The notes under the pieces were generated by a model. That model made no database searches and had not been told where the DNA came from. It saw only the letters and a list, made by a program, of their open reading frames with translations. 6,212 nt of DNA, taken from JBGSPL01 sp964511435 (GTDB lineage: Bacteria; Patescibacteriota; CPR2; UBA1875; CAIMLA01). How positions within the stretch are numbered: the stretch's first letter is position 1; each line of letters opens with the position of its first letter. The stretch covers positions 1-6,212 of the forward strand of contig CAZEFH010000023.1 of the NCBI GenBank assembly GCA_964511435.1, in the 5' to 3' direction. The translations under genes were made by a program, and so were the position numbers. Of the stretch, positions 1 to 5,180 are shown piece after piece.

Positions 1-137
1 GATCTGAGTTCATCAATTTTGTCATCATCGAAATCTACATTGTTCATATAATCAGAATTATTCTCAAGGTATTTTTTGTAAACAACGACATTTTTTCTGA
101 AATTCCTTATTTCTAATTTCAATTCATCAAGTTTCAT
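1..137 (-). CDS. Unrecognised protein, N-terminal part only (runs off the left edge)
   Basis: An ATG at 137-135 opens a frame that stays open for at least 45 codons to the window edge. The visible residues begin MKLDELKLEIRNFRK and go on through YKKYLENNSDY to an acidic stretch with DDDKIDEL. The start lies two nt after the hsdM stop (TAA-gt-ATG) and has no good Shine-Dalgarno sequence at normal spacing, which suggests re-initiation after hsdM and membership of the same operon. This position is often taken by the HsdS specificity subunit, but the visible residues do not resemble the usual start of an HsdS target-recognition domain. They are charged and helix-prone, with Lys- and Asp/Glu-rich patches. 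It could be an accessory protein of the restriction-modification locus. I do not recognise the family, and the bulk of the protein lies outside the window. Confidence 0.6.
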   Translation of the reverse strand, partial: MKLDELKLEIRNFRKNVVVYKKYLENNSDYMNNVDFDDDKIDELR

Positions 138-139
138 AC

Positions 140-1684
140 TTAAAACGGCGAATTGATGCCGAGCTCCTTACAATATTCTGCAATTTTTTTATCTATGTCG
201 ACCATCTCAGTATCTATTTTCTTTATCGCCTGTGCTACTTCGGCGAGATCAATCGCCTCCTCTTCTTCGAAGGTGTCAACATAACGAGGAATGTTCAGGT
301 TGTAGTCATTTTCTGCCACTTCATCAATTGTGGCGACATAGCTGTATTTATCTTCGGTCTTGCGGTTCTGATATGATTCTAGAATCTTAACTATATCTGT
401 TTCACGAAGGTTATTCTGATTCTTTCCCTTTTCGTAGTGCTGACTCGCATCGATAAATAGGATGTTATCCGAGTTCTTACGGCATTTCTTGAAAACTAAA
501 ATACAAGCAGGGATACTCGTGCCGTAGAAAAGGTTCGCTGGTAGGCCGATTACAGCATCCAGATAATTCTTTTCTTTGATCAGGAATTCACGAATTTTGC
601 CTTCTGCGTTACTACGAAAAAGCACACCGTGTGGCATAACGGTAGCCATGGTGCCATTATCATCAAGTTGGAAAACCATATGCTGAATAAAAGCATAATC
701 CGCTTTACTAGAAGGCGCTAGCACTCCATACTGACTAAATCTGTCATCGTTCATAAGTATTTGAGGATTAGGGTTCCATTGTGCTGAGAATGGCGGATTG
801 GCGACAATTGCCTCAAATCTATCCTCGAAGTGCTCTGGTTCCTTCAAGGTATCGCCCTGTTTGATACTGAATCTGTCATAACGGACATCGTGAAGAATCA
901 TATTCATTCTGGCAAGATTGTATGTAGTGAGGTTCAGCTCCTGACCATAGAAAAAGCCCACATCTTTAACATGCTTGGCGACACGTAAAAGCAATGAGCC
1001 TGAACCACAAGTTGGGTCGTAGACATTCTTCAGTCTTTCTTTATCAATAGTAACAAGCCGTGCAAGTACCTCGGAGATCTCTTGAGGTGTGTAGAATTCC
1101 CCCGCTTTCTTACCGGCACCACTGGCGAACTGCGCTAGTAGGTATTCATATGCGTCACCAAGAACGTCAATCTTTGAGTTCTCGAGTTGAAAATCAATTT
1201 TGTCTAAGTGTGCAAGCACTTTACTAATAATCTCATTACGTTCGTTAACTGTTTTTCCGAGCTTTGCGCTGTTTAGATCGAGCTCAGAGAAAAGATTCTC
1301 GAAATCATCTTGGCTATCTGTCCCCATAGTGCTTCGCTCAACATCCTTAAGAATGCCTTCTAGTTTCTCTATCTCGCTTGGTGAGGCGATACTTGTTTGT
1401 ACTAACGTATGAAAAAGTTCATGAGGTTTCAGAAAAAATCCCAGTCCATCTAGGGCTGCTTTTTTTACTTCCTCTATAACTTCCTCTTCCTTAACTTTTG
1501 CGTAGTCAAGACCATCACTAGTGAGAAGCTCATTAGCATATAGATGCATCTTTTCGGACAAGTATTTATAGAATATAAACCCGAGAATGTAATCACGGAA
1601 CTGATCTGCATCCATCTTGCCACGAAGCTCGTTGGCAATATTCCAAAGTTGGGTTTGTAATTGTTTCTTTTGATCGTCAGACAT
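140..1684 (-). CDS. hsdM: Type I restriction-modification DNA methyltransferase subunit (HsdM)
   Basis: The 514-residue protein has the usual length and layout of an HsdM subunit, which transfers a methyl group from SAM to adenine N6 in a target chosen by HsdS. An N-terminal helical HsdM_N-type domain (about 8-165) begins with QLWNIANELRG. The Rossmann-type N6-adenine methyltransferase domain follows. GEFYTP is at 195-200, the SAM-binding motif I DPTCGSGSLL at 223-232, QGDTL at 276-280, and the catalytic motif IV NPPF at 296-299. The tail carries DYNLNIPRYVD (460-470), typical of HsdM C-termini, and then a charged helix that in known complexes contacts HsdS. The start is supported by AAGGA placed 5 nt upstream, overlapping the stop of the preceding nuclease-like gene. 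All catalytic motifs are intact, so the enzyme should be active. HsdS and HsdR are not visible here, so whether the system restricts DNA cannot be judged. Confidence 0.95.
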   Translation of the reverse strand: MSDDQKKQLQTQLWNIANELRGKMDADQFRDYILGFIFYKYLSEKMHLYANELLTSDGLDYAKVKEEEVIEEVKKAALDGLGFFLKPHELFHTLVQTSIASPSEIEKLEGILKDVERSTMGTDSQDDFENLFSELDLNSAKLGKTVNERNEIISKVLAHLDKIDFQLENSKIDVLGDAYEYLLAQFASGAGKKAGEFYTPQEISEVLARLVTIDKERLKNVYDPTCGSGSLLLRVAKHVKDVGFFYGQELNLTTYNLARMNMILHDVRYDRFSIKQGDTLKEPEHFEDRFEAIVANPPFSAQWNPNPQILMNDDRFSQYGVLAPSSKADYAFIQHMVFQLDDNGTMATVMPHGVLFRSNAEGKIREFLIKEKNYLDAVIGLPANLFYGTSIPACILVFKKCRKNSDNILFIDASQHYEKGKNQNNLRETDIVKILESYQNRKTEDKYSYVATIDEVAENDYNLNIPRYVDTFEEEEAIDLAEVAQAIKKIDTEMVDIDKKIAEYCKELGINSPF

Positions 1685-1692
1685 ATTAATCC

Positions 1693-2607
1693 TTAGTATT
1701 TGTTTATTACTTGCCTAGCGAGGAAAACTGCATAGTCTACTTCCTCTGGTGTGTTTATCCTATAATCACTCATATTTTGGCCATAATTTTTTAGAGCATC
1801 TTTTCTAGCAGTTACTCTTTTTTCTGGATCTTTTAGCTCGTTTGGAGCAGTTCTTGTTATTGTAAATAAGACAAAGTCCTTTCTGGACTCTATCCCTATT
1901 ACATTCTTCCAACCAATCTTGAAGCTAACATAATTTTTCTGAGCGTTTTCAATAAACCTTGGTTCGAGCTGTAAAAGTTGTTCGCGTAGCTTTTCATAAA
2001 TGTCACGACTGTTTGTACCCAGTTTAAAGTGATCTTCTGAGGTGTATTTTTTTACCTCTTTATTGATTTTTACGACTTCACCACTTTTTGTAACAGTTTT
2101 TATAGATTCACTGGTATCAAGCGGCTTGATCTGATTTATGGAAAGTAAATTGTCGTCATATTTTTTCGCTTCCCAAAGCTCGAAGGCGAGATCTTTGAAG
2201 TTGATTGCATTTTGCTGATAATTTGTAAAAGAATTTGCGATAAAAATAACCTTCGACTGACTCCAATCTATAGAATCTTTCTTGAGAGCCGTACTAACCC
2301 TCTCGTTATATTCTAGAATAAAGTCAGCTTTGTTGTTTAACATTAGCGCTAGATAAGCATAGCCTTGGTCGATAACGCTGAAGCTACGATCGCGCTTATA
2401 TTCAATGATAACAAACGACTTTGATTCTTGGTCATAGGCCAAAGTGTCAATTCTGAGCCCGTTTAATTGGAATTCCGTGCAAATATATTTATAGCCGAAT
2501 ATATTCTCCAGGTTTCCTTCAACCAAAGATTGTAAGTCTTTTTCAAGGTCAATTTTTCTTTCATTAACCTCGACTAGTTCAGTCCCGGTGATTTTATATA
2601 AACTCAT
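1693..2607 (-). CDS. PD-(D/E)XK nuclease-like protein with C-terminal DUF5655-type domain
   Basis: The 304-residue protein has an N-terminal restriction-endonuclease-like fold signature. A helix has Glu30 (LVEGNLENIFG), then come LRIDTLAYD with Asp54, IIEYKR with Glu69 and Lys71 (the ExK of PD-(D/E)XK enzymes), and Gln81 in VIDQGYAYL. Spacing and order match NucS/DUF91-like nuclease domains. A lysine-rich linker (about 165-190) leads to a C-terminal domain (about 190-304) that resembles DUF5655, with YEKLREQLLQLEP and a final helix EEVDYAVFLARQVI. The catalytic-looking residues are all present, so metal-dependent DNA cleavage is plausible, but the substrate is unknown. The start is firm: AAAGGAG lies 6 nt upstream of the ATG. 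The gene comes first in the operon, ends 8 nt before hsdM and has its own likely promoter, so it probably works with, or rides along with, the restriction-modification system. The domain names are from memory and not from a search. Confidence 0.8.
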   Translation of the reverse strand: MSLYKITGTELVEVNERKIDLEKDLQSLVEGNLENIFGYKYICTEFQLNGLRIDTLAYDQESKSFVIIEYKRDRSFSVIDQGYAYLALMLNNKADFILEYNERVSTALKKDSIDWSQSKVIFIANSFTNYQQNAINFKDLAFELWEAKKYDDNLLSINQIKPLDTSESIKTVTKSGEVVKINKEVKKYTSEDHFKLGTNSRDIYEKLREQLLQLEPRFIENAQKNYVSFKIGWKNVIGIESRKDFVLFTITRTAPNELKDPEKRVTARKDALKNYGQNMSDYRINTPEEVDYAVFLARQVINKY

Positions 2608-2628
2608 TTCGGGCTCCTTTATGTGAAC

Positions 2629-2657
2629 ATTCTACTCCCGTTTTGTGCTTAAAACAA
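2629..2657 (-). promoter_or_regulatory. Likely sigma70-type promoter of the nuclease-hsdM operon
   Basis: On the minus strand, TTGTTT (2657-2652) and TAGAAT (2634-2629) are separated by exactly 17 nt. The -10 box matches the consensus at 5 of 6 positions; the -35 box matches at 3 of 6. The leader would be very short, with the Shine-Dalgarno sequence AAAGGAG only about 9 nt after the -10 box. A second possible -10 (TAGTAT near 2664-2669) is less well supported. Confidence 0.5.
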
Positions 2658-2724
2658 GCTAAATACTACCCATGGAAGGCATCTGTGACGCGTCTAGGGG
2701 CTCTAGGACAAGAGATTTTCTGGA

Positions 2725-2743
2725 AGCGGTCTAGTTGACCGCT
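2725..2743 (-). terminator. Hairpin at the metK stop codon, possible weak terminator
   Basis: AGCGGTC and GACCGCT form a perfect 7-bp stem with a 5-nt loop. Its first bases lie inside the metK TAG stop codon. In the metK direction it is followed by TTCCAGAAAATC, which has no real U tract, so it is a poor intrinsic terminator and may instead protect the mRNA 3' end. A further imperfect hairpin, with CTAG-type arms, lies just beyond it near 2692-2710. Confidence 0.4.
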
Positions 2744-3797
2744 ATTTATCCCACTTAAACCCATTCCCAAAGTGACCTTTTCTTGCTGTTTGAAGGTAAA
2801 CCGGTCGTTTTAGCTTCAAGAATGCGATAATTCTCTTTGGTGTCAGGTCGTATTCGTGTGTTTCAAGAAGGTTGATGGTTGGAGGACTAGATTCTTCGCT
2901 TTGCTCAGAATGACAGTTAAATAATGGGTTAATAATGGCGATAGCCATTACCGGCTCGGCGACGCCGATGGAGTAAGCAAGCTTTACTAGTACCTCGTGG
3001 GCATCATACTTCTTGAGGTAATCAATGGCGATACGACGAGCCATGTAGGCTGCGCTGCGGTCTACCTTGGTGGCATCTTTTCCGCTGTAGCAGCCACCAC
3101 CGATAGGTATCTGTGGGCCATAGTTGTCTACCGCGAGTTTTCTACCTGTGAGTCCAGTATCGGCTTCAAAGCCACCAGTGACAAATTCTCCTGTCGGGTT
3201 GATGTGAATGTGCCTTGGATTTAGTGTCTCCGCTAGTTTATATAGCGGGCCGAAGTCGGCACCGGGCTGGTGCTGAGCACTGATGACCACCGTATCTACA
3301 TTCCCCTGCCCGTCCAGAGTCACCTGTGATTTCGCATCTGGACCAAAGCCTGAGGGTAAATTTTGTATAAGTTGCCTTGCCAGATATAGCTCCTGCGGAA
3401 TCATTGCCTCATTCTCGCTACAAGCATAGCCAATCATGATTCCCTGATCTCCTGCCCCTCCAGTATCGACTCCTTGCGATATATCTAGGCTTTGATGAGC
3501 AATATTTACATGTATTTCTAGTTTGTCCGTATATCCTATATCTGAGTAAACTTTTTGTGCAACCTTTACGGAATCGACCTCAACTTTTGAGGTCACCTCA
3601 CCGGTAATATAGACATGTCCATGGCCACCCATTACCTCCACCGCTACCCTACTATCTGGATCCCCCTTCAGGTATTCATCCAGAATTGCATCTGATATCT
3701 GGTCACAAACCTTGTCGGGATGACCAGGGCTGACATACTCGGCTGTGCGGATACCCTTCTTCTGAAAGTATTTCTTGCTTTCGAGATTATTTGTCAT
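2742..3797 (-). CDS. metK: S-adenosylmethionine synthetase (methionine adenosyltransferase)
   Basis: MetK joins ATP and methionine to make SAM in the cytoplasm, normally as a tetramer with active sites between subunits. The key motifs are all visible: GHPDK (25-29) for ATP and triphosphate, TGEVTS (65-70), HQSLDISQGVD (101-111) in the place of the flexible gating loop, GAGDQG (114-119), DAKSQVT (154-160), INPTGEFVTGG (199-209), GLTGRK (215-220), SGKDATKVDRSAAY (238-251) and GHFG (341-344). At 351 residues it is shorter than the usual 380-400. The ending is odd: after IGVAEPV the usual loop is replaced by about 15 residues containing CHSEQSEESS (295-304), which are encoded by a repeat-element arm. 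The rest of the C-terminal domain (EYDLTPKRIIAFLKLKRPVY) continues in frame. The gating loop has Leu where Pro is common. The start is set by AGGAG 5 nt upstream. A SAM-I riboswitch controls the gene. Confidence 0.95.
   Translation of the reverse strand: MTNNLESKKYFQKKGIRTAEYVSPGHPDKVCDQISDAILDEYLKGDPDSRVAVEVMGGHGHVYITGEVTSKVEVDSVKVAQKVYSDIGYTDKLEIHVNIAHQSLDISQGVDTGGAGDQGIMIGYACSENEAMIPQELYLARQLIQNLPSGFGPDAKSQVTLDGQGNVDTVVISAQHQPGADFGPLYKLAETLNPRHIHINPTGEFVTGGFEADTGLTGRKLAVDNYGPQIPIGGGCYSGKDATKVDRSAAYMARRIAIDYLKKYDAHEVLVKLAYSIGVAEPVMAIAIINPLFNCHSEQSEESSPPTINLLETHEYDLTPKRIIAFLKLKRPVYLQTARKGHFGNGFKWDK
2887..2914. repeat. Single arm of the GTCATTCTGAG-type repeat, inside metK
   Basis: These 28 bases match 3858-3885 at 21 positions in the same orientation. 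The first 11 (CTAGATTCTTC) and last 10 (TCAGAATGAC) are identical, and all differences fall in the middle 7. Read on the metK strand the arm encodes HSEQSEES in frame. A repeat of this kind, often translated as HSERSEES, turns up in many bacterial genomes; this is recollection, not a search result. Only one arm is present, so it is either a half-element insertion or the remnant of a full palindrome. Confidence 0.75.
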
Positions 3798-3813
3798 TTC
3801 TACTCCTGTACTA

Positions 3814-3886
3814 CGTCATCCTGAGTGTTAATGAAGGATCCAGACATCCCGGAATTTCTAGATTCTTCACAAGGTTCAGAATGACG
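3814..3886. repeat. 73-bp palindromic repeat element in the metK leader
   Basis: The ends are inverted copies, CGTCATCCTGA on the left and TCAGAATGACG on the right. The similarity continues inwards: the left arm runs to GAAGGATCCAG and the right arm, read in reverse complement, to GAAGAATCTAG, around a short centre near 3843-3857. It resembles the REP- or MITE-like palindromes scattered through many bacterial genomes. It lies between the riboswitch terminator and the Shine-Dalgarno sequence of metK, so every read-through metK transcript would carry it as a long imperfect hairpin. I see no open frame inside it and no target-site duplication. Confidence 0.75.
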
Positions 3887-3892
3887 ATAATT

Positions 3893-3919
3893 AAAAAACT
3901 CCTTTGCAAAGCAAACGAG
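3893..3919 (-). terminator. Intrinsic terminator of the SAM riboswitch
   Basis: On the minus strand CTCGTTTGC, a TTT loop and GCAAAGGAG form a stem of eight pairs with one G-G mismatch, followed by six T (3898-3893). It starts about 22 nt after the aptamer. The 5' half (3918-3911) can instead pair with 3954-3946, the 3' strands of P4 and P1, giving a GC/GC block, one bulged G, and GAACGA/TCGTTT. This would be the antiterminator. SAM binding should hold P1 closed and let the terminator form, switching metK off. Confidence 0.85.
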
Positions 3920-3940
3920 ATGATCGACCTTTCCATATAG

Positions 3941-4038
3941 ACTTATCGTTCCGCTTTTGCGGCTAGCTTTAGCACCCTACTGTTCTGGGGTTGCCGGCAG
4001 ATCTACGGGCTAGTTCCCTACCTGCGCTCTTGATATAT
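3941..4038 (-). promoter_or_regulatory. SAM-I (S-box) riboswitch aptamer upstream of metK
   Basis: The conserved S-box core appears in order on the minus strand: ATCAAGAG (4034-4027), AGGGAACTAGCCC (4019-4007), CCGGCAACC (3997-3989), GGTGCTAA (3976-3969) and GATAAG (3947-3942). P1 is ATATATC with GATAAGT, with one mismatch. P2 is GCAG (4025-4022) with CTGC (4000-3997), plus an inner GGG/CCC. P3 is GC-A-ACCC with GGGT-GC. P4 is CCGC (3962-3959) with GCGG (3954-3951) around an AAAA loop. The CTAG in the P2 loop (4013-4010) can pair with CTAG after P3 (3966-3963) as the expected pseudoknot. Position just before metK and the following terminator fit feedback by SAM. The fairly short aptamer could also be scored as a SAM-I/IV variant. 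Confidence 0.92.
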
Positions 4039-4052
4039 TTGATTGTAGATAG

Positions 4053-4061
4053 ATTATAACA
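4053..4061 (-). promoter_or_regulatory. Extended -10 promoter of metK
   Basis: On the minus strand a perfect TATAAT (4058-4053) is preceded by TG and one base (4061-4059), an extended -10. Transcription would start near 4046, a few nt before the riboswitch P1 strand. No good -35 lies at normal distance; TTATTT at 17 nt is weak, and extended -10 promoters often do without one. Confidence 0.7.
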
Positions 4062-4089
4062 CAATAAATATTAAGAAATAAACAATCTA

Positions 4090-4117
4090 TTGACTTTAGT
4101 TGTTCTTGGCTTAATAT
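4090..4117 (+). promoter_or_regulatory. Likely promoter of the small membrane protein gene
   Basis: TTGACT (4090-4095, 5 of 6 consensus) is followed after 16 nt by TAATAT (4112-4117, 4 of 6). It faces away from the metK promoter, and the two sets of boxes are only about 30 bp apart. A Shine-Dalgarno sequence AAGAGGA (4126-4132) and the ATG at 4139 follow, so the leader would be short. Confidence 0.55.
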
Positions 4118-4127
4118 TAACAACTAA
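4096..4127. promoter_or_regulatory. Inverted repeat over the promoter, possible operator
   Basis: TTAGTTGTT (4096-4104) and AACAACTAA (4119-4127) are perfect 9-bp inverted arms with a 14-nt gap that contains the -10 box. The gap itself ends in the palindrome TTAATATTAA (4111-4120). The arms fill the promoter spacer and the expected start site, and the right arm touches the Shine-Dalgarno sequence. This placement suits a dimeric repressor site. Chance in AT-rich DNA cannot be excluded. Confidence 0.4.
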
Positions 4128-4138
4128 GAGGACATATT

Positions 4139-4501
4139 ATGTTAGAAGAAAGTAATTTCAAACAAGAACAATTTGCAATTGCAATAATTATTATATTTGT
4201 GGTAGCTTTTGGTGTTTACGCATTAAGTTCCAAGAACCTACACCAGAAGAAAGAAGATGTAACAAAAAACGAGCAAAAAAGTACTAATACTAATAAAAAT
4301 CTAGAGAGTAAACCGGCCAGCACTGACGCAGCTCCGACGTCTAGCGTTTCGACTCCCAGCACCACGCCTAGCAGCGCTCCTACCGTGACGCCTCAGTCAG
4401 CGGAGTGCTATAAGGTTTATACTGATAGCACTTGCCTCAGCAAAATTGAGTACGATGCCGTTATAGAGCTAAATAAGGTTAAACCGCTACCATTACAGTA
4501 G
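4139..4501 (+). CDS. Small single-pass membrane protein with Ser/Thr/Pro-rich linker
   Basis: I do not recognise a family. The 120 residues show three parts. A hydrophobic segment at 12-30 (FAIAIIIIFVVAFGVYALS) would be one transmembrane helix or uncleaved signal anchor. Residues 32-58 are charged and rich in Lys, Asn and Glu. Residues 59-87 are a low-complexity Ala/Ser/Thr/Pro linker. The end (88-120) has two cysteines, ECYKVYTDSTCLS, spaced CX8C, which could form a disulfide loop outside the cell. Linker plus cysteines suggests an extracytoplasmic C-terminus, but the positive charges just after the helix would predict the reverse, so topology is uncertain. There is no lipobox and no peptidase I site I would trust. 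AAGAGGA 6 nt upstream supports the start. The gene has its own promoter, divergent from metK. Downstream there is only a weak hairpin (4538-4553). Confidence 0.75.
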   Translation: MLEESNFKQEQFAIAIIIIFVVAFGVYALSSKNLHQKKEDVTKNEQKSTNTNKNLESKPASTDAAPTSSVSTPSTTPSSAPTVTPQSAECYKVYTDSTCLSKIEYDAVIELNKVKPLPLQ

Positions 4502-4561
4502 CTTAGAGCGAACTTTCTTTATTCTCTCATATTGCTGTACGAACATTGTCGTAAAATTACC

Positions 4562-4589
4562 TTGACAAAGGTATAAACAAGCGTATAAT
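4562..4589 (+). promoter_or_regulatory. Consensus sigma70-type promoter of the 62-aa gene
   Basis: TTGACA (4562-4567) and TATAAT (4584-4589) both match the consensus at every position, with a 16-nt spacer. Transcription would begin near 4596. This is the strongest promoter in the window and implies a highly expressed transcript. Confidence 0.88.
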
Positions 4590-4596
4590 CTGTTTT

Positions 4597-4696
4597 GTTG
4601 TTTCAGATAACAACGTGCACCTGCACAATGAGGCGATTCCTGGACCAAGTCCAGTTCTCATAGATCTGTTCTACCCGACGACGGTGGGCAACCGTC
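4597..4696 (+). other. Structured 5' leader RNA with four consecutive hairpins
   Basis: The leader of about 118 nt starts with GTTGT (4597-4601) pairing with ACAAC (4610-4614). GTGC/GCAC (4615-4618 with 4623-4626, loop ACCT) follows, then CTGGAC/GTCCAG (4640-4645 with 4649-4654, loop CAA) and GACGGT/ACCGTC (4680-4685 with 4691-4696, loop GGGCA). All four stems are perfect. The first begins at the expected transcript 5' end, an arrangement known to stabilise bacterial mRNAs. The Shine-Dalgarno sequence GAGGAGG (4702-4708) stays outside the stems. I do not recognise a riboswitch or other Rfam class. Confidence 0.6.
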
Positions 4697-4714
4697 AAGA
4701 CGAGGAGGTTCGAC

Positions 4715-4903
4715 ATGTACGACAACGAAGAGGTACTACCGCTCGACCCCTTTCGCGACCTGCAGGAGAAGCTCGACTGGCTCGTAGAGAGCCGCAACTT
4801 CCCTACAGAACCTATCGAGCAGACGGGTGATATCATATCACTCGACGTTCTCATCGAGAACGAATACCTGCTTGACGAGGGTCGAGACATCGATGACGAT
4901 TAG
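4715..4903 (+). CDS. Unrecognised small acidic protein (62 aa)
   Basis: The start is well supported: GAGGAGG lies 6 nt before the ATG, behind a consensus promoter. The protein is strongly acidic, with no cysteine and no hydrophobic segment long enough for a membrane helix, so it should be cytoplasmic. It has a helix-prone middle (FRDLQEKLDWLVESRNF, about 13-29), a second acidic hydrophobic stretch (DIISLDVLIENEYLL, about 39-53) and an acidic tail ending DIDDD. Codons end mostly in C or G (GAC, CTC, ATC, GAG), unlike the hsdM, nuclease and metK genes on the left. Length, charge and an individual strong promoter would suit a small regulator, an anti-defence protein or a phage-type protein, but nothing in the sequence decides this and I assign no function. 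Confidence 0.75.
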   Translation: MYDNEEVLPLDPFRDLQEKLDWLVESRNFPTEPIEQTGDIISLDVLIENEYLLDEGRDIDDD

Positions 4904-5046
4904 TCGTCGATAACTTCAAGCTTCACAGCTACTTGCACTGGGAGAAGAGACGGTATCAACGAAAGGAGACCGCCTATGAGAAGACATCAGATATGACCAC
5001 CACGACATTAGTCTCTGGCATCGCCTCTTCCTCCTTACTATACAAG
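4904..5046 (+). other. Transcribed 3' region with a strong ribosome-binding site before a 6-codon frame
   Basis: This stretch lies between the 62-aa gene and its terminator. AAAGGAG (4962-4968) is followed after 7 nt by ATG (4976), which opens only MRRHQI before TGA (4994-4996). The TGA overlaps a second ATG (4993) as ATGA, in a frame of 33 codons that runs through the terminator. CTCCTT (5031-5036), which looks like the anti-Shine-Dalgarno sequence of 16S rRNA, can pair with AAGGAG (4963-4968). GTCTCT (5011-5016) can pair with AGAGAC (4946-4951), or its first five bases with GAGAC (4966-4970). It could be a mini-ORF, a decayed gene or a structured 3' UTR. Confidence 0.4.
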
Positions 5047-5066
5047 CACCCGAAAGGGTGTTTTTT
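5047..5066 (+). terminator. Intrinsic terminator after the 62-aa gene
   Basis: CACCC and GGGTG form a perfect stem around a stable GAAA tetraloop, followed directly by six T. The preceding A and G bases can extend the stem into the T tract. It closes a transcript unit of about 470 nt that begins near 4596. Confidence 0.92.
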
Positions 5067-5100
5067 AATACATAAGCAATTAAATAATGTGTAATTTTCA

Positions 5101-5129
5101 TTTACATTTCCCCTGCTTTGCGGTAAAAT
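5101..5129 (+). promoter_or_regulatory. Promoter of the 202-aa gene
   Basis: TTTACA (5101-5106) and TAAAAT (5124-5129) each match the consensus at 5 of 6 positions with an ideal 17-nt spacer. It lies in AT-rich DNA just after the terminator at 5066, so the 202-aa gene is its own transcription unit with a leader of about 45 nt. Confidence 0.75.
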
Positions 5130-5180
5130 CTAGCCGTCCCTGCACCATCCATTATCCATACCTAGTGAAACGAGGCTGTC

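Noticed and set aside
1200..1412. Plus-strand frame of 70 codons
   Set aside because: It lies wholly inside hsdM on the other strand, has a Ser/Leu-rich antisense composition and no ribosome-binding site worth noting.
2687..2694. GACGCGTC palindrome between metK and the nuclease-like gene
   Set aside because: An isolated 8-bp palindrome with no second copy or linked promoter box; it is not evidence for an operator.
2997..3224. Plus-strand frame of 75 codons
   Set aside because: It is antisense to the conserved GLTGRK and SGKD part of metK, so it is a shadow frame.
4050..4089. TAGATT and AATCTA inverted pair across the divergent promoters
   Set aside because: Six-base arms 28 nt apart in very AT-rich DNA are expected by chance.
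4538..4553. TACGA/TCGTA hairpin after the membrane-protein gene
   Set aside because: The stem has only 5 bp and no T tract follows, so I do not call it a terminator.
4615..4830. GTG-started plus-strand frame of 71 codons overlapping the 62-aa gene
   Set aside because: It runs through the leader hairpins and then gives an Arg-rich out-of-frame reading of the 62-aa gene. It has no Shine-Dalgarno sequence, whereas the 62-aa start has an excellent one.
4916..5101. Minus-strand frame of 61 codons
   Set aside because: It crosses the intrinsic terminator, has a Cys/Arg/Ser-rich antisense look and lacks a promoter or ribosome-binding site.
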